From JADJRG01 sp964474905 (GTDB lineage: Bacteria > Myxococcota_A > Polyangia > Nannocystales > Nannocystaceae): DNA of 64,000 nt. The stretch is taken from the NCBI GenBank assembly GCA_964474905.1, contig CAYYUP010000012.1:46337-110336 (forward strand). Direction: 5' to 3'. Shown here in pieces: positions 8,249-17,887 of this stretch (its first letter is position 1; every line of letters starts with the position of its first letter). The position numbers and the translations under genes are program-made. Below the pieces are notes generated by a model. It had not been told where the DNA came from. It saw nothing but the letters and a program-made list of their open reading frames with translations, and ran no database searches.

Positions 8249-9787
8249 CTAGCGGGTGCGTCGCCAGTGGGGCATCGAGCCGTGCGGCGCGTGGAAGTAT
8301 TTGACCGGCGAGACGAAGCGAAAGTTGGTGACCCGGCTGGTGTAGACGCAGGCGTAGGCGTCGACCTGGTCGCCGAAGCGGCTGGTGTCCTTGCGCGAGG
8401 CGAAGAGCGAGCCCCAGTACTTATTGAAGGCCGCGTCGGTCTCAGCGATGCGCCGGCTGAGCGTGTCGGCGGTCTCCTCCTCGTACTTTCGCAGGCGCTC
8501 GAGGCGATGGCGGAGCTGGGCCTTGGCCTCGTCGAGCAGCGCTTCTGGGCTGGTGTCGAGGGTCGACCCGTCGAGATCCGTGCTGCTCATGCGAGAGAGC
8601 TTATGGGTGAGGTAGCGGAGGGCTGTGATCTCGTCGGTCAGCTTGATCTGGAGCCTCGACAGGCGCTGGATCTCCTCGAGGGTGATCTGACGGGCGCGAC
8701 GGACTTCGAGTTCGTGCTCGAGATCGTCGATGATCAGCGCAGTTCGCCAGCCTGAGCTCTTTTTAGAGCGCACGATGTCGCCGTAGATGTGATCGCCGAC
8801 GTAGAGGATTTCGTCGGGATGGATGTCCATCGCCCGTTGGAGGCCGGCCTGGTTGCCTCCCTGGTAGATGCGACCGCGGCGGGGCAGGCTGACGCCTTCG
8901 CCGATCGGTTTGCCCGCCATGTTGAGCTCTTGGAAGGGCTCTTGTTTGGTGAAGAATCCGGGCTTGCGGGAGCCGACGATGATCCAGTCGAAGTAGGCGT
9001 GCCAGCTCTCGTAGGTCTTGAGCTTGTTGCCTAAGAGACAGGTGAGAACTGCGTCGGTGTATTTGTAATAGGAGTTGGTCAGGAGGAAGAGGCGTTTGCC
9101 GGCCGAGCGGAACTTGTGCAGCATCGGCCCGAGCTCAGGGTCGACGTCGAAAAAGCGCCCTGGGTCCGCCATGATCTGGCCCTTGATCGTATCGTCTTGG
9201 TGCGAGAGATCGATACAGGAGCGCACGTCATCCCAGGCCTGGGCGTAGGTCGGCAGCGGGCGCTTGGTCCAAAGCTCTGGTGTGGCGTCGATGAGGTCGA
9301 CGATCTCGGCGAAGAGGTTGACCTCGGGTAGTGAAAAGAGCGTGTCGACCGGCGCGAAACGCTGATGCTCGGTGCCCAGACGTTGGGCCCGGTAGAGCTC
9401 CTTGCGCTCCGGACGGGAGAGCAGGCGCTTGCCGTGGTAGACGGTGCCGACGTAGCCGTGCCGGTCCATCTTGACGACGTTGCCGTAGGTCTTGTCGACC
9501 ATCAGCCCGCGGATCGCGAACTCTGGATCGGCGCGCATCGACTTGATCTCCGCCGGGTATCCGCGAGCCAGGAGCTTGCTGACAGTGCTATCGATCGACA
9601 GGCGTTCGAGTTCCGCTTGGCGGTAGATCGCCAGCGTGTAATCCATATCAAACCCGACCGCGGTGATGCGCTCGAAGGCGAGGTCGCGGTTGGTGAAGAT
9701 CCTCGAGGTAGAGGGGACCTCAACCTCGAGATCTGCGTCGAAGAGAAGCTTGCGGAGCGGGTGGGGGAGCCCAGCGTCGATGGCCAT
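8249..9787 (-). CDS. HAD-superfamily 5'-nucleotidase (cytosolic NT5C2-like)
   Basis: About 512 residues from ATG 9787; a TTG at 9835 would add 16 residues that look non-coding. Motif I of the haloacid dehalogenase fold is FDMDYTLAIY; later LFLLTNSYYKY (motif II region) and EILYVGDHIYGDIVRSKK (motifs III/IV, with the acidic metal ligands). This set and the length are those of the purine 5'-nucleotidase family (IMP/GMP-specific cN-II and relatives), which dephosphorylates nucleoside monophosphates in the cytoplasm. The C-terminal quarter is helical and charged. Convergent with rpmB; no operon partner. Confidence 0.88.
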   Translation of the reverse strand: MAIDAGLPHPLRKLLFDADLEVEVPSTSRIFTNRDLAFERITAVGFDMDYTLAIYRQAELERLSIDSTVSKLLARGYPAEIKSMRADPEFAIRGLMVDKTYGNVVKMDRHGYVGTVYHGKRLLSRPERKELYRAQRLGTEHQRFAPVDTLFSLPEVNLFAEIVDLIDATPELWTKRPLPTYAQAWDDVRSCIDLSHQDDTIKGQIMADPGRFFDVDPELGPMLHKFRSAGKRLFLLTNSYYKYTDAVLTCLLGNKLKTYESWHAYFDWIIVGSRKPGFFTKQEPFQELNMAGKPIGEGVSLPRRGRIYQGGNQAGLQRAMDIHPDEILYVGDHIYGDIVRSKKSSGWRTALIIDDLEHELEVRRARQITLEEIQRLSRLQIKLTDEITALRYLTHKLSRMSSTDLDGSTLDTSPEALLDEAKAQLRHRLERLRKYEEETADTLSRRIAETDAAFNKYWGSLFASRKDTSRFGDQVDAYACVYTSRVTNFRFVSPVKYFHAPHGSMPHWRRTR

Positions 9788-9972
9788 GAGGACCGACGAG
9801 CCTAGCACTGTTGACTCGATCGAGTTCCCTCGCAAATGGGGGCATTCCCGCGCTAGAGGTATCTAGGACGCGCTATAAGGCGCTTTCGCCCTTGACTCAA
9901 ATAGGAGGATGCGCGGAACGCGATTGCCAACTTTGTAAGTTACTACCCACAAAGAATTGTCGGCTAGATTAC

Positions 9973-10731
9973 ATGATTGCGTCACTTCGTAGGCTGGCGT
10001 ACCGTCCGTCCCCCCAAAGAGACGCCGTGCAGAATACCATCACGAAAGACGAGAAACGCGCACTCTGGTACCTGCGGAAGATCCCGTTGCTCGAAAACAT
10101 CCACCCCGAGAAGCTCGTGGAGCTTGCGGGGCAGGTTGAGGTCCGTGAGATCCGTCGCCGTCAGGTCATCTATCTACCGGGCGATCCGGGGGATCGGGTC
10201 TTTTTCATCAACGGCGGCCGCGTCAAGTGTTCGAAGGTCTCCCGTGACGGCAAGGAGCTGACCTTGGCCTATCGCGGCGGCGGCGACCTCTTCGGCGAAC
10301 TCTGTGTCTTTGACAACATGCCTCGCGAGGAGATGGCCGAGGCGATGAAGAACGCGATCATCACCGAGCTGCCCCGCGAGGTCTTCTTTCGGCTCTTGAT
10401 GTCCGACGGCGCTTTTATCTTTAAGTTTGCGACGATCGTCGGTCAGCGTCGGCGGCAGATGGAGACCAAGCTCGAGCATCTAGTCTTCCGCGATGTGCAC
10501 GCCAAGTTGGCGGCGCTGCTCATCGAGCTCGCTGGCCAGTACGGGGTTGAGTGCGAGCGAGGTGTGCAGATCGTTCTCAAGATCACCCACCAAGAGATGG
10601 CAAATCTGATCGGTTCGACCCGCGAGACGATTTCGCTGACCCTCGCCCATTTCAAGAAGCGGCATCTCCTAGATTTGCTCGGGCGAACCGTCGTGCTCCT
10701 GGACAAGGATGGGCTCCAAGCGATGACCTAG
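9973..10731 (+). CDS. Crp/Fnr-family transcriptional regulator
   Basis: A cyclic-nucleotide-binding-like beta barrel (IPLLENIHPEKLVELA ... IYLPGDPGDRVFFINGGRVK ... GDLFGELCVFDN) followed by a dimerisation helix and a winged HTH (THQEMANLIGSTRETISLTL). The start is uncertain: ATG 9973 is used here, but codon usage becomes typical only from GTG 10027, and an upstream frame (TTG 9892) contains a cysteine cluster discussed under findings. The ligand is unknown; the barrel lacks an obvious cAMP-binding Arg-Ser pair. Stop TAG lies eight bases before an assembly gap. Confidence 0.88.
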   Translation: MIASLRRLAYRPSPQRDAVQNTITKDEKRALWYLRKIPLLENIHPEKLVELAGQVEVREIRRRQVIYLPGDPGDRVFFINGGRVKCSKVSRDGKELTLAYRGGGDLFGELCVFDNMPREEMAEAMKNAIITELPREVFFRLLMSDGAFIFKFATIVGQRRRQMETKLEHLVFRDVHAKLAALLIELAGQYGVECERGVQIVLKITHQEMANLIGSTRETISLTLAHFKKRHLLDLLGRTVVLLDKDGLQAMT

Positions 10732-10739
10732 GCCTTCTG

Positions 10740-10839
10740 NNNNNNNNNNNNNNNNNNNNNNNNNNNNNNNNNNNNNNNNNNNNNNNNNNNNNNNNNNNNN
10801 NNNNNNNNNNNNNNNNNNNNNNNNNNNNNNNNNNNNNNN
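10740..10839. other. Assembly gap (100 N)
   Basis: A 100-base placeholder between the convergent regulator and ureohydrolase genes; real length unknown. A terminator or small gene could be hidden here. Confidence 0.99.
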
Positions 10840-10847
10840 TGTGTCTT

Positions 10848-11993
10848 CTATTTGTCGACGGCTTTGCCGAGCATTGCAGCTAGGGTCTCGCGGACGTATC
10901 GAAGGCCCAGGCGCACGCTCTGCTCGCGGCTCTCTGCGCTCTCCCCCAGCGGCGGTGCGAGCTCGACCAGATCACCAGCACAGATGCCGATCTCGGCGCC
11001 CAAACGGCGGATGAGTTCGACGACAAAATCGGGCTCGAGACCGTTTGGCTCGGGGGTACCGGTGGCGTCGGCGAAGCGGGCATCGGTGCCGTCGATATCG
11101 TTTGAAAAATAAACCGATTGCACGCCGCGTTCGCGCAGATGTTTGAGGATCGCGTCGAGGCTGGCGGATGGATCGGCGAGGCATTCTGCGGCCCAAAATT
11201 GACGCACGCCGAGGGTGTTTTGCCAGTGCTCTTGGTCGCGCTGGGAGGCGCGGATGCCCACCTGCACCATGCGTCCGTCGCGGCCGAGCAGGTCATTCGC
11301 GTGGTACGACCAGGTCGCGAAGCAGTAGCGCACGCCCAGGCGCTCGGCGAGCAAATCGGTGTGCGCGTCGGGCTGGACGATGCCCCAGCGATCGCGGCGT
11401 GACCTGGCCAAAGCGGCGCTCACAGGCCAGGCGATCGAGTGGTCACCGCCGAGCACGAGTGGCCGCACATCTGGGTTGAGCGCGAAGATCAAATCGAGCG
11501 CTCGCTCGGCCGAAGAGAGCGGAGAGACCGGCAGCGTCGCGGCGATCGCAGGATCGAGGTCGGGGTAGAGCGCGCGCTGGCTCTGGTTGCGCTGGTGTTC
11601 GCTCAACATCTCGTCGTGCAGGAGCTGGGGCACGCAGAAGACGTCGCCGATGTCGATCACGCCGAGTTCCGCGGCGCGTTCGGGCCACTCGGTATCGGCG
11701 TCGAGCCAGGCGCTGCGCAGTGCCTGCGGCCCGAGGTTGGCTCCCCGACGGAAGCTCGCGCCGATGTCCGTGGGCATGCCCAGGATCACGGCCTTGGCGT
11801 TGACGATGCCGGCGAGAGCCAGGCGCCAGCGCTCCTGGACCTGGGCTTCGTCGTCGGCCCCGTAGAGGCGACGCTGGAGCTCGAGTTGCTCGCTGCGCCC
11901 GGTAGAGACCAGGTAGAGGCCGCCACAGGCCGGTCGCAGGAGGGCGGCGAGTTCGTCGACCGGAGAGAGCTGCGGAGGCGTCTTGCTTGCCAT
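10848..11993 (-). CDS. Ureohydrolase (arginase/agmatinase/formiminoglutamase family)
   Basis: A 381-residue protein with the binuclear manganese motifs of the family: PLVLGGDHSIAWP, GIVQPDAHTDLL, and SNDIDGTDARFADATGTPEP. These supply the His and Asp ligands. The family hydrolyses guanidino groups to release urea (or formamide). Substrate cannot be chosen between arginine, agmatine and related compounds from the motifs; the 90-residue N-terminal extension and divergent sequence argue against a classic arginase. It lies 95 bases downstream of uvrA on the same strand and may be in the same transcript. Confidence 0.88.
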   Translation of the reverse strand: MASKTPPQLSPVDELAALLRPACGGLYLVSTGRSEQLELQRRLYGADDEAQVQERWRLALAGIVNAKAVILGMPTDIGASFRRGANLGPQALRSAWLDADTEWPERAAELGVIDIGDVFCVPQLLHDEMLSEHQRNQSQRALYPDLDPAIAATLPVSPLSSAERALDLIFALNPDVRPLVLGGDHSIAWPVSAALARSRRDRWGIVQPDAHTDLLAERLGVRYCFATWSYHANDLLGRDGRMVQVGIRASQRDQEHWQNTLGVRQFWAAECLADPSASLDAILKHLRERGVQSVYFSNDIDGTDARFADATGTPEPNGLEPDFVVELIRRLGAEIGICAGDLVELAPPLGESAESREQSVRLGLRYVRETLAAMLGKAVDK

Positions 11994-12088
11994 TTCGGCA
12001 CGCTAGCGCGGGTCGGTGCCTCGTGCCTATCGGAGACGGCTCATTCGTTCGCTTTGCTCGGTTGCTCGGTTGCTCGACCGAGCGCTTG

Positions 12089-15055
12089 TCAGCTCTGGAG
12101 GTGCTGTGCGAGGTAGCGTCCGGTGTGGCTGCTCGCGACCTTGGCGACCTGTTCGGGGGTGCCGGTGGCGATCACCTTGCCGCCCTCATCGCCGCCCTCG
12201 GGACCGATGTCGATCACGTGATCGGCGTAGGCGACGACGTCGAGGTTATGCTCGATGACGACCACCGTATTGCCCTCATCGACGAGGCGATCGAGGACCT
12301 GCAGGAGGAGTGCGATGTCGGCGAAGTGGAGGCCCGTGGTGGGTTCGTCGAGCACAAAGAGGGTATTGCCGGTGGACCTGCGGGCGAGCTCTTTGGCGAG
12401 CTTGATCCGCTGGGCTTCGCCGCCGGAGAGGGAGAGTGCGCTCTGGCCGAGCGTCAGATAGCCGAGGCCGACGTCACGCATCGTCTCGAGTTTTTGGCGG
12501 ATGCTCGGGTGGCTGGCAAAGAACTCTGCGGCCTCGCCAACCGGGGTCCCCAGGGCGTCGGCGATGCTCTTGCCGCGGTAGGTGATGGCGAGGGTTTCGC
12601 GGTTGTAGCGGCGACCGTCGCAGGCTCGGCAGGTGACGTAGATGTCGGGCAGGAAGTGCATCTCGATTCGTCGCAGACCGCCGCCTTGGCAGGTTTCACA
12701 GCGTCCACCCTTGACGTTGAAAGAGAAGCGGGCCGCCGTATAGCCGCGGATCTTGGCCTCATTGAGGCCGGCGTAAAGGCTGCGGAGATCGGTGAAGAGG
12801 CCGGTGTAGGTCGCCGGGTTGGATCGTGGCGAGCGGCCGATCGGTGACTGATCGACGTAGATGACCCGATCGATGTGATCGAGGCCAGTGATCGCTCGAT
12901 GGGGCAGGCCAAAGCTGGAGGCGCCGTTGACCCGCCGCTTGGCCTCGGCGAGCAGGGTGTCGATGATGAGCGTCGACTTGCCGGAGCCGCTGACCCCAGA
13001 GACGACCGTGAGCGTGCCCAAGGGGATTCGGGCGCAGACATCACGGAGGTTGTTACCGGAGGCGCCGCGGATCTCGATCGACGCTCGGTCGGTGGGTCGG
13101 CGCCGCTTTGGACGTTGGATCGACTTGCGGCCGCTGAGGTAGGCGGCGGTCAACGAGTGCGGGTCGCTGAGGATGTCGGCGAGGCGGCCGGCGGCGACGA
13201 CCTGACCGCCTTGCACCCCGGCGAGCGGTCCCATGTCGATGATGTAATCGGCGGCGCGGATGGTCTCTTCGTCGTGCTCGACGACGAGCACCGAATTGCC
13301 GAGGTCACGGAGTTGCTCGAGGCTGGCGATCAGGCGCTCGTTGTCCCGCTGGTGGAGGCCGATGCTGGGTTCGTCGAGGATGTAGGTGACGCCGACCAGG
13401 GCGGCGCCGATCTGGGTCGCCAGGCGGATGCGCTGGGACTCGCCGCCGGAGAGCGTCATCGTCGGTCGGTCGAGGGTGAGGTAGCGGAGGCCGAGTTCGA
13501 TCATGAAGTGCAGGCGTTGCCGGGCCTGACCGAGGATCGCCTCGGCGATCTCACCTTCCTCGGGGGGCAGGTCGAGATCGGCGAGCACAGGGGCGAGCTG
13601 CTGCAGGGGCAGGGCGGCGATGTCGGCGATGTTGCGCCCGCCCAGACGCACCATGCGGGCCTCTAGACGGAGGCGTTGGCCCTCACAGCTCGGACAAGGC
13701 ACATCGCTCATGTACTCGTCGAATTCGCCCGAGTCGGAACTCTCATCGTCGAAGGTCGGCTCGTCGCTCTCCTTGGCAGAGCCGCCCTTGGCCCCGAGTT
13801 GTTTGTGGATGAGCGCAGGGATCACGCCTTCGAAGGGGCGACCATCGGCGGCGCTACCCTTGGCGCGGCCGCTTTTTTTGCCTCTTCGCGCGGCCCCGCG
13901 GCCCCTGCGGGCGAGGCCCGGTACGACCTCGTCGCCGCTGCCCTGCAGGAGGATTATGCGGTGCTCCTCGGGGAGCTTTTTCCAGGGTGTATCGAGGTCG
14001 ATGTCAAAGTGCGCAGCGAGTGCCGAGAGCTCTGCCTTGAGGACCCGCGAGCGGCTCCGGCTCCAGGGGCGAATTGCGCCCTCACGCAGGCTAAGATGGT
14101 CATTAGGGATGATTCGACGAACATCAAAGATGCGCTGTTCGCCGAGCCCATCACACTCAGGACAGGCGCCCTCGGGGCTATTAAAAGAGAAAAGCGAGGG
14201 CGTGATAGGCGGGTAGGAGAGGTCGCTCTCAAAGTCGGTGAAGTGCTCTGAAAACGAGAGTTTATGGCCAGTCGTGCAGAGGATCTCGAGGAGGCCGCCG
14301 CTCAGCCGAAGCGCGACCTCGATCGAGTCGGCGAGGCGAGCTCGGATTCCATCCTTGAGGATCAGGCGATCGACGTAGACGTCGATGTCATGGCGCTTTT
14401 CGGGGTCGATCTCGATCGACTCGGAGAGATCGCGGAGTTCGCCATCGATCGCCACTCGTACGAAGCCCTGGCGCTGGAGCTCGGCGAGCCGTTCGCTGTG
14501 ATCGCCGGGGGTTTTACGGGCGACCGGGGCGATCACTGAGAAGCGGGTGCGGGGCTCTAGCTGCAGGATCGCCGCGACCATATCGTCGATGCTGTGCCGA
14601 ACCATCGGTGCGCCTGTGTGGTGGCTGTAGACCACGCCGACACGGGCGAAGAGGATGCGCAGGTAGTCGTAGATCTCGGTCGAGGTGCCAACGGTGGCCC
14701 TCGGGTTGCGGCCGCTCGAGGTCTGCTCTAAGGCGATCGTCGGCGACAGGCCCTCGATCAGATCCGCATCGGGTCGGGGCAGCTGTGCGAGGAAGAGCCG
14801 GGCGGAGGCGCTGAGGCTCTCGACGTAGCGCCGTTGGCCTTCGGCGAAGATCGTGTCGTAGGCGAGGCTTGACTTCCCGGACCCTGAGGGGCCGGTGATG
14901 ACGACGAGTTGGTCGCGGGGGATGTCGAGATCGATGCCCCGAAGGTTGTGGGTGCGAGCGCCGCGAATCCGAATCGTCGTCGGCGCGCTGATCGTTGGCG
15001 AGAGGGCACGGGGCCCGCTTCTCTTGCCTGGGGCATCGCCCGAGCGCGATGTCAT
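12089..15055 (-). CDS. uvrA: UvrABC system protein A
   Basis: A 988-residue excinuclease subunit A: two ABC ATPase modules with Walker A GPSGSGKSS and VSGVSGSGKSTL, signatures LSGGESQRIRLA and LSGGEAQRIKLAKEL, and zinc-finger cysteines including CETCQGG and CRACDGRRYN. A low-complexity Arg/Lys/Gly then acidic insertion sits in the first half just before CPSCEGQRLRL, longer than in E. coli UvrA. It recognises DNA damage in nucleotide excision repair. Its ATG overlaps the stop of pdxA (ATGA), so the two are translationally coupled. Confidence 0.97.
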   Translation of the reverse strand: MTSRSGDAPGKRSGPRALSPTISAPTTIRIRGARTHNLRGIDLDIPRDQLVVITGPSGSGKSSLAYDTIFAEGQRRYVESLSASARLFLAQLPRPDADLIEGLSPTIALEQTSSGRNPRATVGTSTEIYDYLRILFARVGVVYSHHTGAPMVRHSIDDMVAAILQLEPRTRFSVIAPVARKTPGDHSERLAELQRQGFVRVAIDGELRDLSESIEIDPEKRHDIDVYVDRLILKDGIRARLADSIEVALRLSGGLLEILCTTGHKLSFSEHFTDFESDLSYPPITPSLFSFNSPEGACPECDGLGEQRIFDVRRIIPNDHLSLREGAIRPWSRSRSRVLKAELSALAAHFDIDLDTPWKKLPEEHRIILLQGSGDEVVPGLARRGRGAARRGKKSGRAKGSAADGRPFEGVIPALIHKQLGAKGGSAKESDEPTFDDESSDSGEFDEYMSDVPCPSCEGQRLRLEARMVRLGGRNIADIAALPLQQLAPVLADLDLPPEEGEIAEAILGQARQRLHFMIELGLRYLTLDRPTMTLSGGESQRIRLATQIGAALVGVTYILDEPSIGLHQRDNERLIASLEQLRDLGNSVLVVEHDEETIRAADYIIDMGPLAGVQGGQVVAAGRLADILSDPHSLTAAYLSGRKSIQRPKRRRPTDRASIEIRGASGNNLRDVCARIPLGTLTVVSGVSGSGKSTLIIDTLLAEAKRRVNGASSFGLPHRAITGLDHIDRVIYVDQSPIGRSPRSNPATYTGLFTDLRSLYAGLNEAKIRGYTAARFSFNVKGGRCETCQGGGLRRIEMHFLPDIYVTCRACDGRRYNRETLAITYRGKSIADALGTPVGEAAEFFASHPSIRQKLETMRDVGLGYLTLGQSALSLSGGEAQRIKLAKELARRSTGNTLFVLDEPTTGLHFADIALLLQVLDRLVDEGNTVVVIEHNLDVVAYADHVIDIGPEGGDEGGKVIATGTPEQVAKVASSHTGRYLAQHLQS

Positions 15056-16104
15056 AGGGCGAAGGAGGCCTGACCGCGGGCGAGGGAGGTCGCCGCGAAC
15101 ATGCTCGAGGGATCGGCGATGCCTTGACCGGCGATGTCGCGGGCGGTGCCGTGGTCCGGTGAGGTACGTACGAAGGGCAGGCCGAGGGTCATGTTGACGC
15201 CGTCGTGCATGTGGAGGAGCTTGAAGGGGCCCAGGCCCTGGTCGTGGTACATCGCGACCAACCCGTCGTAACGGCCGCTCGCGTGCTGCGGGAAGGCGGT
15301 GTCGGCGGGCAGCGGACCGGCGAAGGTGATGGGTGCTCCGGACTCGACGGCCCAGGCTTGGAGGGCTTTGATCGCCGGTGTGATCACGGTGCGCTCTTCG
15401 CTCCCTAGGAGGCCGCGCTCGCCCGCGTGGGGGTTGACCCCGAGCACGCCGATGGTCGGCGCCGCGATCCCGAAGTCGCGGTGGAGGGCGAGCGCTAGCA
15501 GGCGGCCGGCGCTGATGATGCGCTTTGGAGTGAGCGCGTCGGGGACGGCGCGGAGCGGGATATGGATCGTCGCCGGCACTACGCGCAGACGCGGGCCAAC
15601 CATCAACATCGCCACCTCGTCGACACCTGCCCGATCCGCCAGGTATTCAGTGTGCCCGGGGAAAGCGAAGCCCTCGGCGTTGCAGCGTGCCTTATCGATG
15701 GGCGCGGTCACCAACGCGACGAGGGAGGGATCGTCGACATTGATGATGTGATCGACGGCACGCGCGAGTGCCTGGACTTGGGTCATAGGGCTCGGCAGAT
15801 CCGCGGCCAAGAGGGGCTCGATCGCGGCCCAGCCGCGGCGGGCCCAGGCTTTTCCAAGCGTCTCACAGAGCTGCTTGAGGACCCTTGGGTCGGCGAAAAT
15901 ACGATCGCTCGCGTTGAGCAGGCCCGCATCACCCAAGCGGAGCAGAAGCTCTGGGCCGATGCCTTCGGGGTCGCCCTGAGTGAGGACTAGCTGCCGCTGC
16001 CCGTCGCGTTTGCGAGGGCTCTGGGTGCCCTTTGGACCCCGGGGATCCTGCGGGCGGGCGCCAGAGGTCGGCGTGTTTGGGGGCTGCGAGCGGGTGGGTT
16101 GCAT
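15052..16104 (-). CDS. pdxA: 4-hydroxythreonine-4-phosphate dehydrogenase
   Basis: A 350-residue PdxA-family protein. Visible motifs: TQGDPEGIGPELLL, TAPIDKARCNAEGFAFPGHT (substrate and metal binding), IGVLGVNPHAGE and VAMYHDQGLGPFKLLH with the metal-binding His residues, and FVRTSPDHGTARDIAGQG. The enzyme acts in the deoxyxylulose-5-phosphate-independent branch of pyridoxal phosphate synthesis. The first ~37 residues are Pro/Arg-rich and not conserved in the family; a later start is possible. The stop overlaps uvrA. Confidence 0.92.
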   Translation of the reverse strand: MQPTRSQPPNTPTSGARPQDPRGPKGTQSPRKRDGQRQLVLTQGDPEGIGPELLLRLGDAGLLNASDRIFADPRVLKQLCETLGKAWARRGWAAIEPLLAADLPSPMTQVQALARAVDHIINVDDPSLVALVTAPIDKARCNAEGFAFPGHTEYLADRAGVDEVAMLMVGPRLRVVPATIHIPLRAVPDALTPKRIISAGRLLALALHRDFGIAAPTIGVLGVNPHAGERGLLGSEERTVITPAIKALQAWAVESGAPITFAGPLPADTAFPQHASGRYDGLVAMYHDQGLGPFKLLHMHDGVNMTLGLPFVRTSPDHGTARDIAGQGIADPSSMFAATSLARGQASFAL

Positions 16105-16154
16105 CGGCTTCGCCAGTGGCGCGGACGGGTCCGGGATCCTACCATGATGGGCAC

Positions 16155-17636
16155 ATGACGTTTAGCCGCAGCGAGCCCCGATCGAGGCGCCTTAGCCCCC
16201 GTTGGGGCCTCAGGGGCGCGCTGGCCCTGGTGCTCGGGGGCTCGCTCTCGATCGTTCCAGCCCAGAGCGACGGTGCGCCGCTGGTTGTCGATGCACCGTC
16301 CGGTGATGCGGCGACCCGTGGCGAAGGCGAGGGTCCTGCGATCCATCTCCGGCCCAAAAAGGGCCCGCGTCAGATGGAGCCGAGCACTTCGGCAGCCGAG
16401 CCAACGCCAACGCCAACGCCCGAAGCCGAGTCCAAACCAGCCGCCCCAAAAAAGAACAAACCGAAGAANNNNNNNNNNNNNNNNNNNNNNNNNNNNNNNN
16501 NNNNNNNNNNNNNNNNNNNNNNNNNNNNNNNNNNNNNNNNNNNNNNNNNNNNNNNNNNNNNNNNNNNNCCGAAGAAAAAACCGAAGAAAAAAAAGAGACA
16601 GAAAAAACAGCCTAGGCTCGGCAAGCGGCAGCAGATGGGGGTCGCAGCGGCGATCGCCTCGGTCGATCTCTCCAAGCTGCCGCGGGTTGCGGATCCGACG
16701 GTGGTACCCGGCTACGCGGATCGATTTGCCGGGATCAGCGGAGTGCTCGGCACGCTGACAGGTTGGAGCGGTAGCGTTGCGGCGCCGGCGTTCGTCGATC
16801 GGCGTCGGCGATACCCACTGGTCCCCCGGCCAGAACCCTTTGGCGACACTCTGCGCCCGGGGGAGCGCTTCCGTTACGACGTTACTTTTAGCGGTAATCC
16901 CACCGGCATCGCCGAGGTCAAGGTAGGTCCACGGGAGGCCGGCGAATTTGGCAGCGGTGATCGCATCGAGCTCCTGGGCTACGCGCGTACTAGCGGCGTG
17001 GTCTCACTGTTGACGACGCTCACGTACAGGATCGAGTCGTCGATCGATGCGGCTACCGGGGCACCGCTCACGACCTACGCCGAGACCGATCGCAAGGGTT
17101 TCGGTCGCGACCGCTACCGTGAGGTGTTTACGACCTTCGGCGGTCGCGGCTTCGTCGACATCCGCGACAAGCGGACCACCGACAAAAAAAAATCCGAGAT
17201 CAGGATCCGTCGACGTTTGCCGATCGACACGCTTGACTCGCTCGCGGTCATGGCTTGGGTACGGGCTTTGGAGCTCGGGCCCGGCGAACGGGCGCGTGTC
17301 TACGGGCTCGATGGCAAGGTGCTCTTGCGGGTGGATATCACTGGCCAGGGCCCGACAAAGCTCGATCCCATGCCCGGGATCGGCACTGCGCTCGGTCTCG
17401 CGACAAATGACGTATACGAGCTTGCAGGCACGATCACGCGGGTCGATCGTTACGGGGCTCCAATACCCGGTAAAAAGGTGTACAAACTTCGCGTTTGGCT
17501 CAGCGACGATGATCGGCGGATCCCTGTGGCCCTCGAGAGTGACGTTTGGCTCGGCGTTGTTCGCCTAAATCTGACGCAGTACGACCCACCTACGGACAAG
17601 GGCAAGAAGACCCCAGGTCCGGGCGACGGGCGCTGA
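16155..17636 (+). CDS. DUF3108-domain exported protein with Lys/Pro-rich linker (interrupted by a gap)
   Basis: Start at ATG 16155; the N-terminal ~40 residues contain a signal peptide (GALALVLGGSLSIVPAQS). A Pro/Thr/Lys-rich linker follows, ending in the assembly gap at 16469-16568, with PKKKPKKKKRQKK on the far side. The C-terminal ~270 residues from GERFRYDVTFSGNPTGIAEV onward have the DUF3108 pattern, a beta-rich periplasmic domain of unknown function. The two sides share a frame only if the gap is taken as exactly 100 bases; real length is unknown. Confidence 0.8.
   Translation: MTFSRSEPRSRRLSPRWGLRGALALVLGGSLSIVPAQSDGAPLVVDAPSGDAATRGEGEGPAIHLRPKKGPRQMEPSTSAAEPTPTPTPEAESKPAAPKKNKPKXXXXXXXXXXXXXXXXXXXXXXXXXXXXXXXXXXPKKKPKKKKRQKKQPRLGKRQQMGVAAAIASVDLSKLPRVADPTVVPGYADRFAGISGVLGTLTGWSGSVAAPAFVDRRRRYPLVPRPEPFGDTLRPGERFRYDVTFSGNPTGIAEVKVGPREAGEFGSGDRIELLGYARTSGVVSLLTTLTYRIESSIDAATGAPLTTYAETDRKGFGRDRYREVFTTFGGRGFVDIRDKRTTDKKKSEIRIRRRLPIDTLDSLAVMAWVRALELGPGERARVYGLDGKVLLRVDITGQGPTKLDPMPGIGTALGLATNDVYELAGTITRVDRYGAPIPGKKVYKLRVWLSDDDRRIPVALESDVWLGVVRLNLTQYDPPTDKGKKTPGPGDGR
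16469..16568. other. Assembly gap (100 N) inside a Lys/Pro repeat
   Basis: Flanked on both sides by CCGAAGAA-type A/C-rich repeats coding Pro-Lys runs, so a collapsed tandem repeat is the likely cause. Confidence 0.99.
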
Positions 17637-17887
17637 CAGGCGGGTCGGCCGGGTCCACGGTCGCGCACGCCTAAGCGATCTCTAAGCGGGGCGGATCGTC
17701 CCGTTTGGATTGTCAGGTTTGGACCGGCTTGGAGTCGCTCCAAAGGGCGCCCGGATCGGCTCCAGTAGGGCTCGGCGCCGGCTGCTCATGCGGGCACGTG
17801 AGCAGGAGAACGCCCCTGCCAAGATGTGTATGAGGTATGCTCCCGCGGCGGCAGGGGGCTGGAACCCCTAGACCACCGATTCGCGCC

